The notes below the pieces were generated by a model. That model was not told the origin of the DNA, did not search any database, and saw nothing but the letters and a program-made list of their open reading frames with translations. Shown piece after piece: positions 1 through 11,395 of a stretch of DNA of 64,000 bases; the first letter of the stretch is position 1, and the number at the start of each line of letters is the position of its first letter. The stretch comes from Prinia subflava (Eukaryota; Chordata; Aves; Passeriformes; Cisticolidae). The position numbers were made by a program, and so were the translations under genes. The stretch is taken from positions 92,984,140-93,048,139 of the forward strand of contig NC_086247.1 in the NCBI RefSeq assembly GCF_021018805.1, read 5' to 3'.

Positions 1-2098
1 GTAGATCAAGGAAAATATATGCAATTGAGCAGTGTAGTGAAGGCTGCCTACATAAGAAATACAGCACGAACATTTATTTCCTGCACATTTATTTTCCCAA
101 GGAGAGAGGTCAGCACTGGAAGAGGTTATGGAATCTCCACCTCTGACAGTTTTCAGGATGAAGTTGCATCTGACCTGATGTAGTGTTGATGATATCCAGG
201 GGTTTCACTAAGTTACCTCCAGGTGACCCTTCCAACATATCTCTAAATCAGAACAGATAAATGAATTATTGATATCAAATGGGAAAGATCATCAACACAC
301 AACGTCACGAGCTGCTGCAGCTCTGTCTTAGAAACTAATGAGAACAGACTAGAAGCCATTCACAGCCGTGGTGTTATAATTGTTGTAGGTTAAAAACAAT
401 GGTTTAATGCAGGTAAATGATGGTAAATGATGTAGGTTAATGTAACAATGTAGGTTAAAACCAGTTGGTCACCAGGACAGCTCTTCTCATCTTGTAATCC
501 AAAACCCTGAAGATATATCTATTGCTACACTCAGTTTCTGTCTCAGTAATGTTTATATTTTGGACTGAGAAAGTAATCCATAATCTGAATTCTCCATATT
601 AGCTGACATTGCATCTGAAAGTGCAGTATTATGATTAGCTACAGTCAGAGTTTAGGTATACTTCTACAGTTTTCATCAAAGATTTTCCAGTGCTGAAGTT
701 ATTAAACCCGCAGGTGAAAATGCCTCAGATGACTGTGGTAATTTTGTGATTTCTGTACATGCAGTCCTGTGCCTCTCCTGAACACTAGCAGCATTGCTAG
801 GCTGAATGCTACTACTGGATTTTATGTGGAATGTAGGCAACTCCTAGGTGCAGCCCATTGCAAAACCTCTTTTTGAGAGGAGCCAGTGAGAACAAGCTAC
901 AACTACCTTGTGCAAATTTTTGCAATCTGCTATCGCGTGAACGGTTAGGAGGGTTGAAATCAGCACAAAAGAGCACTTGGGTTTTGCTCCGATTGAGCTT
1001 TCCTGTGTGAGGGTTAAGCATGTCTCCTCTAGGGGAATTCAGTGCTTCATCTCCATTATGTAACTTCAGGGATTGCAATGGGATCCTGTGCAAAGCAGCT
1101 GTGTGGATTCAGGGCAGCTCTCTTCCTCTATTTCCCTGCCACCGTGCACAGTTTCAGTGTAAAGAGCCAGGGAGCGCAGCATTGCGGGGTGGTGCCCAGC
1201 TCTCGCAAACAAAGGGGACGGAAGACTCTGTGCCACCTGCTCTGTCATTTGAACAAATGTTAGGCATGAACAAGCTACAAACCGCTAACTGTTTGTTGGA
1301 TGATAACTTTGTGAGCAGCAATTCCATCGATCATCAAGGTCAGCTTTTCTACTTTTGTTTCTGGAGTGAACCGGTCCCTCAGTTCTGTGCTCCTGTAGGC
1401 AGGATGGTAAAGCAGCCAAGGATGTTAACTGCTTGGTGCCCTGACAGCAAACAGCATTGCGGAGCTGCACGCTCTCATTCAGGGGCTGCCAGAGGTCTCC
1501 AGATGTTTCTGCGCTAAACAGGGTGGCACAACACCTCTGCAGGAATTGGCAGGGAAGTATGTTTGCTTCTTGGCTTGGACCGAAAGTTTTTGAGTCTGCA
1601 ATGTGAGGAAAAGGTTGCCACCGTCCGCAAACCAGAGAGAGTCCTGTTGTGTCCACACATGAAAAAGAGGAAAAAGCTCTTCTGCTCATTTTTTCCTGAT
1701 TACTTTGTGGACAGTGCATTAGTTAAAATTGCTGGTTAAGGAAATGGTGAATGCCTCTGTGTTTCTTGCTGTAGTCGCTCATTGAATGTGGAGCTGAGTG
1801 GGAAAAGAAGTAGTCTTGGCAAACAGCTTATTAGTCTCAAATAAATTATTCAGAATGCAGGTTTGGATATAGATTGCAGGGAATGATAATGGAGATGGTT
1901 TTCTGAGTCTGTTCATGTTAGGGAGATATGGAGTATGCTTTTCAGGAATTCACTTAAGTGCAATCAGTTTAGAATAACATAGCCTGGAAGTAATATTGCT
2001 GCCATCCAGCTAGTGTCTGTGGAACAGCATTCTCCTGCGTCCTGAAGCATTGGCATTGAAGATGGATAGATATGGAGAGATTTATATTTTAGGCTGCT
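1..2098. other. Non-coding DNA, no gene recognised
   Basis: Several overlapping open frames of 60-165 codons occur between 0.8 and 1.7 kb on both strands. None has a recognisable domain, and the opposing frames overlap, as expected of chance. The 0.9-1.7 kb part is somewhat richer in CpG than the rest. A degenerate short tandem patch lies at 382-461. Nothing else is supported. Confidence 0.6.
382..461. repeat. Degenerate short tandem repeats (GTAGGTTAA / GGTAAATGAT units)
   Basis: TGTAGGTTAA-like units appear at about 384, 431 and 449, interleaved with two adjacent copies of GGTAAATGAT near 412-431. The patch looks like slippage-derived local duplication in otherwise unique DNA. Confidence 0.6.
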
Positions 2099-2100
2099 GC

Positions 2101-2150
2101 CTTTCTTTTCTTTTCTTTTCTTTTCTTTTCTTTTCTTTTCTTTTTTTTTA
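2101..2150. repeat. (CTTTT)n microsatellite
   Basis: About eight CTTTT units in a row are followed by a nine-T run. A separate run of ten C lies at 2204-2213. Such pentanucleotide tracts are ordinary polymorphic microsatellites. Confidence 0.95.
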
Positions 2151-2514
2151 AAGGGAAATTCATTCTAACCACTAGAGAGGGGCATGTTTCGGTCGAGATA
2201 TTTCCCCCCCCCCAACTCTGAGAAAAATACTGGACCACATCAGCATCCGATTTGGGTGCGTCATGTGGTTTCTCATGTGATGCTGGTCTCACTGCGCTTT
2301 GGAGAGTGAGCCTTTGTGACTCCGCACTCTTGGACAGTAGCATCCAGCAACATAGGATACTTTGGGGAGGGAAAGGAAAAGAGGCAGCCTCCCGGAAAAG
2401 CCCAAAAGCCCAGAAAAATAAAGTTACGACAATTTGTTATAGTCATTGTTTCTTCTTAACTGTTTTGGCTTTTATTTTTTAATTCTGGGTCTTCCCTTCT
2501 CTCCGTTCCTGCAG

Positions 2515-2900
2515 GCGTGAAGCTGCACTGTTTGGAAGAAGCAAGACTGTCTTTCCTCAGAGCTACGATGCTACACCGCTTTCGACAGAGCCTGCTTCTC
2601 CCTCCATTTACCTGGGCGGCTGCTGCTCTTTCTGCTGCTGCTGCTGGGGCTGCTGCAGTCTGGCTGCCTGCGCTTCGCCCTGGCTTGGCTGACTCGAAAC
2701 TCTCTCGTCTGCACATTGCTAAGGAAGAAAAGCCATGGAGCCGCGTATTTTTTTATTGGTTCTGGAAGCCAAGGGTTGCAATATGTGATGATTTGGGGGT
2801 TTTTTGCGGCGAGGGGGAGGGAGGAGAAAGGAACGGTTTTAATCTAGGATAGGGTGGGTGAAAGCTTAAAGAAATATTATGTGAAGTAATCCAGTGCTCG
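2515..2900 (+). other. GC-rich block behind a strong splice acceptor; possible lncRNA exon
   Basis: A pyrimidine-rich stretch ending TTCCTGCAG (acceptor AG at 2513-2514) precedes a block that is clearly more GC- and CpG-rich than its surroundings. It has CTG/GCT-rich sequence between 2620 and 2660. Two plus-strand frames are open through it, one giving an Ala-rich and the other a Leu-rich stretch. That is simply the CTG repeat read in two frames, so coding is not supported. In mammals the lncRNA CASC15 is transcribed towards the 3' side of PRL from this direction, so an exon of a homologous transcript is possible. No donor or nearby poly(A) signal decides the end. Confidence 0.25.
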
Positions 2901-5639
2901 ACAAGGGCATCAGCAACAAGAATCCAGCCTCTGCTGCTCCAGAGGATTAACATGGGGAAGTCACGGTGCTGCAGTCGGGTTGCACCTCAGTGTTGTGCTG
3001 GAGATGGATAAATAAGGTATCGGTTGCATCTGCCTGTTAAGGCAAAGCCAAGGGAGAAGGAGAGAGCGAGCGAATGCAAATGCAAAGGAAGAAGAAATGC
3101 TGCGTGCCGTTTGTCTGATTCTGTGGATTCTCACTGCATAGGGGATGGCTTGATTAACAAAGCAATGTATGGACGGAGGGACTGTAAATCGTAGCTTGAG
3201 CACTCCTGGTGCTGTCAGGGAGTGAACTGATGAGTTACGTGGCTGCAGGAATATCCCCAGGGAAAACAGCAGCCTTGCACTCTGTGTGTATATCTGTGTA
3301 TGTACGTGCTTTTGTGTGTGTGTGAACATGTTTAGAAATGAAAGAAAGACATTTCTGACCAGTTTACGGAGGACGCTTGTCAGTTTGCTGGGTCAGACTT
3401 GATTGCAGCTTGTATTTTCAGCTCTAGCTCTACACCCATTTCCTGACTGAGGTGGCACTTTGTGAAAACAGATGGTAGGCAGTATTCTTTTAAGAAATGT
3501 GAAAGCAGATCCTTTCCACTTAACACCTTGAAGCACTGAGTCTTCTGCACGGTGCTGAGACAAACCATGGGATTTCATTTTCTCCATCTTAAAATCTCTA
3601 TAAACACAGCTGTATTCAGTATGGTGAAAAATTCTATACTGTAAATAGAAATGTGATCAATCTAATCAAAATAAATGTATCCCAGATGACTTCTAGACCA
3701 GCTGGCTACCACAGTCATCAGATGACTAAATCCTCAACTGATCATTTGTATTCCATGTTATACTTGCATCTTTTTCTTTATCCCTCTTTTTTCTTATGTT
3801 TTCAAAATCAGCCGCTAATTGAAAAGGATTCTTCATATATTGAGAAAAGGCAATGCTTGCATTTGGCAATTGATTTCTGTGAAATCTAGCTGGGTGTATG
3901 TTTAATTGTGGAATCTGCTTGGGGTGGTTTTAGAGCAGGTAGGCTTGTCACAGTACAGGCATATTTCATTTGGTAGGTAGCTCAGCTTGGCCATATCTGA
4001 ACAATGCAGAAACAGGGAAAACAAGCATTGCACTCAGCTAGCAGGACTTGGCATGGATTCTAGCAGCTGCCTACCAAGAAAGACAGGGTTTTTTCCTTTC
4101 GTTTTTTTCCCTTTTGTACAAAGCCATAGACCATAATACCACACTAAAATGTGTATGAGGGGATTTCCCAATAGTCATGGTGAGCTACCCTGCAAGACAC
4201 TCGTCTGGTCCTTCCACTGTCTGTTTCCCAACCTACAAAGGCAGCCCTGTGTGTTGAATTGTATTTAGCCAGCTGTTGGATAGCATTCTTGTGCTGGGGG
4301 GCTAAGGAGTCTTATTACTCCCAAACTGTAGTTTTCTATTTGCTTAAAGAAAAATATCTTTGGCAATACAGCAGGCTGTGCAAAGGAGTTTATGCCACTC
4401 CTATACCTTTCTGAATCTGTTGTGTGCTTCTAACTGGGGCAGTTTGAAGCAAGGAAGGAGGGAGGAGGAGAGACACTGAACTCGCAGCTTCAAAGCTGCA
4501 GAGACGAACAAAATGTCAGCGGCTTGTAATTAGGAGCCCACGGTTACGTCAGTGACTGTATCTCTCCAAGAACTGCTATGTGATGTGTGCCACAAAGCAA
4601 AGGAAGACTCTCACAACCTGGTTAACAAGCCTGGCTCGAACAAGAAAGAGCAAAATGGATTAATGAATCTGCTGTGTTCCTAAGTCATATGTGGATGGAT
4701 TACATGCATAAGGTTTGCTGAATTCTGCAGCAGTGAAGACTGAATTATGGCATGCATTCACCAAAAGTGCAAATCCTTCAGGAAAAAATGCAGATGAACA
4801 GTCTCTCCTTGAAAATTTCTTTCCTAGCTCTGTCCTGTACAGGCAACTGCATGACATGGAGGCGTCCTCTGAAGGAAGAGACTGGCGAGCTGCACAAAGG
4901 TGTTTAAAAGGAAGGGTGCAATTAAACACAAAGCAAGCCTGCTGAAACTCTGTTCTGGCATTACAGATCGGATACTGCAATACCACCCCAGAGGAGACCG
5001 GCTGGGCTCTGGTGTGGTTTATATTAAGGCTTTTCTGTTTAAGAGCGAGGGGGGAGGGACAGGGTTTCCTGCAGCATCTTGCAGCCATGCAGAAGTCCCC
5101 AGGGCTGTGGGAAGCAGGAGGGATGGATGTGCTCTTAAAGACACATGCCCAGATCCTGCCAAGGGAATTTCTGACCTCTGCAATTATTTTTAGGTCTGTG
5201 AAGGCAACTCGGCAGTGCTTAAGCAGTGAGATTGCAGGGGGTGTTTAATCTGCTGCGACTGTCCTTTCTGTGTGTCATGGCTGGGAGAGGTTCGTAGGGC
5301 TTCTTTCAATACCCCTCCACCACATCCAGCATGCATGCCTGTCACTGTTCCCAAAGACCAGTTACAGAGGTCTGGTGTGGGTCCCTGCTCCCAGCAGAAG
5401 TCACTTGCAGTTCAACAACTCTGTTGTAGTTGCTCTTTAATTTACCAGGATAGGTAGATTGTATCACACAAACAGTGGGGGTGGGTGGTTTTTGGTTTGG
5501 TTTTGGTTTGGGATTTTTTTTTTTTTTTGACTGAGAGCACAAATTTGTAGGAGGAGATGACTCTGTATATTAAACCAATAGCTCTTTGAATTGTGTGTAG
5601 TATAATTTAAATATACTTACTTTAATTAATAGAAGGGTT
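2901..5639. other. Intergenic DNA, no gene recognised
   Basis: Only chance open frames are seen. A short TG-rich patch lies near 3283-3326. A TTACGTCA element (4544-4551, CRE/ATF-like) sits in a slightly CpG-richer stretch at 4480-4600. Poly-T interrupted by G occurs at 5485-5528. No repeat family was identified. Confidence 0.5.
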
Positions 5640-6450
5640 CAAAAGCTGGCATTGTCTGGGGCTGTTTAATTTACATCTTAGGTTTAGTCAATGGGCATAA
5701 CCTGCCTGATTAGAATGGTGTATTCTGCACAGCCAACAGGGTGGAAGCCATTATTTTGTTTGTGTTAGTTCAAACAGCTGGTCATTAATGCAGGCCCCAT
5801 CTCCAGAGTGAAGTGCTAGTGGACATGAATGGCTGCCTGATTAATGCTGCCCCTCGACGGGTCCTCCATCCAGCAGCGATGCTCGCAGCAGAATAATGCA
5901 GCGGGATTTGATTGCGCTCTAACAGGGTAGTATGTCATTGTGTCACCAAGCCATTGGGGTTATTATGGGCTAGGGCAGACAGACGGGACAGTGGGGTTAC
6001 TAGACCGTGGCATTTTTAGAAATGCAGGGCTGACCTACTTAGAGTTATTCTTGCTGGCTGGCAGCTGCCTGGTGCGGGGCTCCCCCGGATAGGCTGCGGC
6101 TGTTGCTAGGGGGAATTAGCATGAATTTTTCCACATACAGACTCAGTGATTGAATGATAAAAGCTGACTGGAATTAAAGAGATTCGGTTCAGTATTATGC
6201 AGATTTATCTCCCTCATTTTTTTTTCTTTCTGTCAAATGCATAAAAAGGAGCAGAAAACAGTTTATTTCCATTTATTTTTGACCTATATTTTTTTTCCAA
6301 GGGAGGGCAGAAGTGTTGTGAATTTTTGGTCATAATTTAATATTTAGGCCATTGAAATGATATGATAGGGGGCATGCATCTTTAATGTATGGGAGATTAA
6401 AATGCTGCCTCTCTGGAATGGAATGAAATGAATATATTTTGTGTTCTGGT
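5640..6450. promoter_or_regulatory. Candidate conserved non-coding enhancer
   Basis: This 0.8-kb block has no coding frame or repeat match but has the texture of vertebrate developmental enhancers. It has many homeodomain cores (ATTA/TAAT, including GATTAATGC and CATTAATGC), a PBX/HOX-like TGATTGAATGAT near 6148, GC-rich islands with several CpGs (about 5850-5890 and 6060-6110), and AT-rich flanks. The SOX4/CASC15 side of mammalian PRL is rich in conserved elements. Conservation itself was not tested. Confidence 0.4.
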
Positions 6451-7258
6451 CTGGCTGCCACCTCTTCTTATTTGAAGCCATGTCAGATTCCTTCATTTGG
6501 AAAAGGGAAACATATACCAGGTTTTATTGCATAACATTACTCTTAGCTATTTTTAGCTATCTGTACTTCAAAAAAATTAGTCCTGTTTATGCTAGTGGGT
6601 GAAATTAATCCTCAGGCTATGCCTTATGTATGTGGAGACAGACGCCCAGGGTAGCTGCAGTGTTGTGTGTCATGTTCATCTGAAAAGGTGTTTACATATT
6701 GCAGGCTTATCAGCACTGCATACCTAGCAGAGTGCTGATGCCTGACATGTAATCAGATCAATTAGAGAACTCTTCTGGATTTCAGAGTATTTTTCAGGCC
6801 CTGGTTTGAAGTTGGATTCTCTACATGGCCTTCTTTTATTTACCTACATCTGCCTAAAACAGTGTTATCTTTTCAGAGAACTCTGTGCTCCCTTAGGAAG
6901 CAAATAAAAACAATACTCAGTGAAGAATCCTTTGATGTAATCATGAATATTTCCTTTGTTATTATCACTAATTATAGAAGATCTTTGTTTAAACTGCTAT
7001 TTCCCTCTGTGTGATCTTTTACCATGCAAAGAAGTTCCAATTTAGTGCTTATAATTTTAAGTTAAATATTCATGGCAATGCATCATGACATCACACTGAC
7101 AGAAGTGGGAATTTTCAAAATATGAGGCAGTGGGGGATGGGAGAGAAGGACCTACATGTCTTTGGAATTCCAAAATAAAATATGTGACTCAGTGTTGAAA
7201 AACAGTGAACTCATTTTTGCCTGAAACAGTTTAATTTCAAATACTTGGATGAATGACA

Positions 7259-7336
7259 TATCTTTTAGAGGAGTGTGAACAGCTTGCACACCTGAGGTAC
7301 CTTTTAGAGGAGTGTGAGCTGCCTGTGCATCTCATC
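7259..7336. repeat. 39-bp tandem duplication
   Basis: Copy one is 7259-7297 and copy two 7298-7336. The first 20 bases differ at a single position (TATCTTTTAG versus TACCTTTTAG) and the rest has drifted. Being a multiple of three, it gives a repeated YLLEECE in one open frame, but that frame is short and unrecognised. Confidence 0.85.
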
Positions 7337-10300
7337 ACTGAACAGCTAGCTGCTTCCCTGGAACCAGAGCTGTCCTGCCTTGGCCTCTGGAATTTATGGG
7401 GAAAGTATAAAAAAATGAAACCAGAAATGGAGACATGAATTTGAATGCATTTTGTGGCTGAGGCAAAGCATTCAGTTCCTACAGAGCTGAATTTCCTACG
7501 TCTTTTTCCTGGCATTGATTCATTACCGAAACTCACACCACTTCCTTCTCTGCTCCTTCCTGACAGTCTCATGGAGTGACAGATTTTTAAAGAAGTGAAA
7601 GTGAGGAGGGGTACTGTTTGATGCCCAGTAATTGTGTTTGCTTTGTCTGTCCTTGGAGGTTACTCCAGAAAGTTGTGGTCCCACTTCCCTCAGCAATATT
7701 CTCTTGATCAAAATCTGATATCCTGCTCCACTTTCCTGCAGGATGCTGCAGGATGCTAGGCAACAGACAACCTTCACCTACAATTGTCTCTTGAGGTTTT
7801 TGCCCTTGTTGGTTATAACCAGTTGTAGTTTCATCCAGTTCACCTGAACTGATATTAGCTAACTTGGGCTTCAGCAAATCAAAATAAGCATGCATTACTA
7901 TATTAATGTAGTACCCCATTTTCTAGAAAAAAAGAATTTGAGTGTTTGGTATATTTGAGCTAAAAGAGAGGGAGTTCAAAGAAAAGCAACAAACAAGATA
8001 AAGCACATACTCCTGGAAAAGAATTGTGTCCTTGGTGTTTATCTGGATTTCAACAGAGTTTGTTTATAAAAATCATCAAATGAGACAGTTTAACAAATCA
8101 TCAAGTGACATATTAAATATAAAAAAATGTAGTGCATCAGAAATTGTATTCAATGTAAAGTTACCCTAATGAAAGTCTCTTCAATGAATTTTTTTTGCAA
8201 ACAATTGAAAGTGTGAATGATGTGATCATAATACTTTGGGTAATTATGAGTAGCAGAAATATGGAGTTAATGAAACAAACCGAAAATCTAAGCTCTGTGT
8301 GTGTGTGTGTATAATGCATAAGAAACAGGATGCCAGAAGAATTTGAAATACATGTCCTTGTTGAAAATATTGCCAGTTGTGCACATTCTTTTGAAAAACC
8401 CATGTTAATCACTTTCTGATGATCTTGTCTGTGGTTTCTATTCTTGCTACAAGTTACACCTCTTACCTTGAAGTTTCTTACCTACAAAAGATTATGTTGT
8501 ATTTTTCAGCATTCTTGTACCATGACCTCTTCTGTGAGCTATGAAAGATCTATTATGATGAGTTACATGCTCTAGGGTGGTTAAGTGAATGCTGATTTAC
8601 TGGAAGCATATGCAGGCAATATTTTTTCCCCATCAAAATACCCAGAATCCTGCCTCCACTTGCAGCTGTGAGGTGGCTGTACTGCTTGGTGTCGTCCTGA
8701 CATCAAAGTCTTGGCCAGTCATGGATTTGCTGAGCATTTTGTGATTTTATGGCAACTTTCTGTTTTTCTGAAAATGATCAGAGGATACAGGATGTAGAGC
8801 AACTCATCTAGATTCCCATGCCACAAAGAGTGAGCTGACTCCCAGCCTTCACCTCCTCCATTGCCATACAGATCAGTTCCTCTGTAGCAAATGTGTTTCA
8901 GTTCTGATTTCAACCAGAAGTATAAGGAATTTTCTCATATTTCTTAAGAGATTGGCAGTTTGCACATTCCTTTTACTACAGTGCAGTAGGGAGTACAAAT
9001 GTTTAACAAAATAAAATAATCCTTACAGGATTTTTTTTTCTGTGATCCATGAACACGGGAACAAATTCTCTAACAAATGCTCCTGTAACAGCCAGGAACA
9101 GCATTATTGTGGGTCCCACATTCCAGCTCTGCCTGCATCCATGCATGTGTGTGCCTGTGCACTCAGTACTGCTGCATACAAGTTAGTGTGTGGGTGTGTA
9201 TACAAGACACAAGAACAACATACACAAACACAGCACTGAAGTATATAGCATGTAATCACAGTTGTCTCAGTATAGCACCAAAGTCTGTGCCCCTAGATAT
9301 ATGATGCTGTTTTTTCTCTGATTAAAAGTGGCTTGAGATGAAATGTAGGCAGTTCTGGTGTGTGGCACCAGCCACTGTGTTCTTGCTGTCATCCCATTCA
9401 ACACCAGCAAAGACAAAGGAAAAAAAATCATGTTAAAGTGTGATACAAGGGTAACAAAAAGGATAGTGTGGTGAAAAATGGGGTGTACCTAGATAGCTGT
9501 GTTTCATAACCACTTATGCCTTCTGTAGACATGTAAAATGTAATGTATGCTGGACTGTTTAAGACAGAGATATTTTATATTATTGCTAATTCTTCCCTCC
9601 TGCTCTTAGGCCACACCTACTTCAAAAGTGAATCCAGACTCAGATCTTGACAGAGATCGTGACCTTGTTGAAACCAATGGCTGTTTCATTCTGGAATTCA
9701 GTTGGGCCAGGCTTTCATCTCTGGTATTTTCCCTTGAACATGCCTTTTTTCTATACTCTTCCTCCAAAGTGTGGTGTTTCTATTTCTACTTTTTCCTCCC
9801 TCTGTTGCTCTGAAAATTCTTTGAAAGCTTACTTTTTTGTTGAGCAATTTACTATAAATTTGCTCTTGAGCAGGAGAAAATGTGGGGAAATATCATTTCA
9901 CTCCTGAGCTAGTAAAGTAGGGTTGCAATGAGTCTCAATAATTATGTATTTCTGAATGCTTCTGCTTTCATCATGAAATGTCTTTAGTTTTTAATGAAAA
10001 GGAACAGGCAGTGAACAAAACAAATATTCCAAGGAGAAGCTGGTCTCTTAACAGGCTGCAGAAACTTGGGTAATGAGATGGCTGGTGTCTTGACCTACAA
10101 AGCTAGGGCTCTTAGAAATGTCGAGGGAGGCAGAATGAAACAATTCCAAACAATAAATGCTTTCTATCTCTCTAGCTGTTGTCATCATTAAGGTTAACAG
10201 TGATTTCTTTTTTTTTAACACTTTAGTATTGCATAAACAGTACTCACACCAGTATTCAAAGAATTTATTCATATGGAGGTAGGTATACCACAGTTATGTC

Positions 10301-11309
10301 ACTTATGTCTGGGTTTGCCATGTTTTATTTTGTTATATACAAACACAGTAATTAGGCTCTTTTGAGGCCAAAATGTTTTTGGTATTTCAAAGTTAGAGAC
10401 ATTTGAAATAATGGCAGCTAGTAGAGGACATTGGAGATAGATTTTTTTTGCAGTGTTTTATCTGCAGAAAACACGCAGAATGGAGGAGGTGGTTTATGGT
10501 GCTGCAGTTATTTTGGTTGATCGAAACAAATGGCTGGTGAATCTTGATGTAAATCTCCTGCTCACGACCTCTACAGATGGCAGTGTATTATTGATCTCAG
10601 CTCAATTCCTGCATGTATGGGCTAACGCACATATACACTGTTTCAGCTGAACTGCAGTTGTTGGTCTGTCATCTCTAGCATCTCTTCGTATTACTCCTTT
10701 AAAACCAAAACCTACAATTGTTCTCAGCTGCAGATGAGATCACAAGTTCCAGTCTTTCTTTCTTCACCTTGCAATGGCAGGTAAGATTATGCACCTTTAT
10801 GAGTTTTCTGAGTATATCCCTTTTATGAAGAAGTTCCAGCACACTTCTGTGCCCTATTTGCTGTGTCACAGCCCATGGAACTTCTTTCCATCAAGTGTTT
10901 CATGTTAAAAGCCAGGGAATCACACACTTGCCTTCAAATTTGACTTTGGTTCTTTGGTGATGATATTCACCAAGATTTTTGTGATTGTGAAGAAATGCTT
11001 GCAAACATTAAAAATAACTTCCTCTGGTCCCTTTATTTGTATCATTTGTTCACATTTGATATGAGTTTAGCTGAATATGAAACATGAAGATTAAGCACTG
11101 CCCTCTTAAATGTTTTCTTCCCCTGTTTTATGAGAGTAATCCTATTTCTTTTAGAAGCAAGTGAATGGCAGGCTGAGGATCCCAAATGACTTCACAAACC
11201 AGGTGTTCATGTTATGATGTGTTCCTAAGAAGCAGGACAGGCCACTAATGCTGTACAGATCAACTTGGTTGTGTTTTCAAGCAGCAAATCATCTGAAATC
11301 AGGGCTATA

Positions 11310-11395
11310 AGGGCGAGTGAAATCCTGGCCCTGGTGGAACAATTGGAGAGCTGGGTTAACTGGGGCACTCCCACTTCAAAGGGAGTCTCCAAAAT
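11310..11395 (+). repeat. Possible ancient amniote interspersed repeat
   Basis: GTGAAATCCTGGCCC followed by a degenerate GGAG...GTTAACT...GGGGC pattern resembles the old amniote repeats in which this phrase recurs. Only the first 15 bases match well, so the call is weak. Confidence 0.25.

Noticed and set aside
1020..1517. 165-codon plus-strand open frame
   Set aside because: It overlaps open frames on both strands, has no recognisable domain and no clear splice context; its composition looks like chance in a GC-richer patch.
2517..2852. Ala/Leu-rich frame that resembles a signal peptide or membrane segment
   Set aside because: The apparent hydrophobic stretch comes from a CTG/GCT repeat read in different frames. 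A second frame gives an equally hydrophobic leucine run, so there is no evidence of coding.
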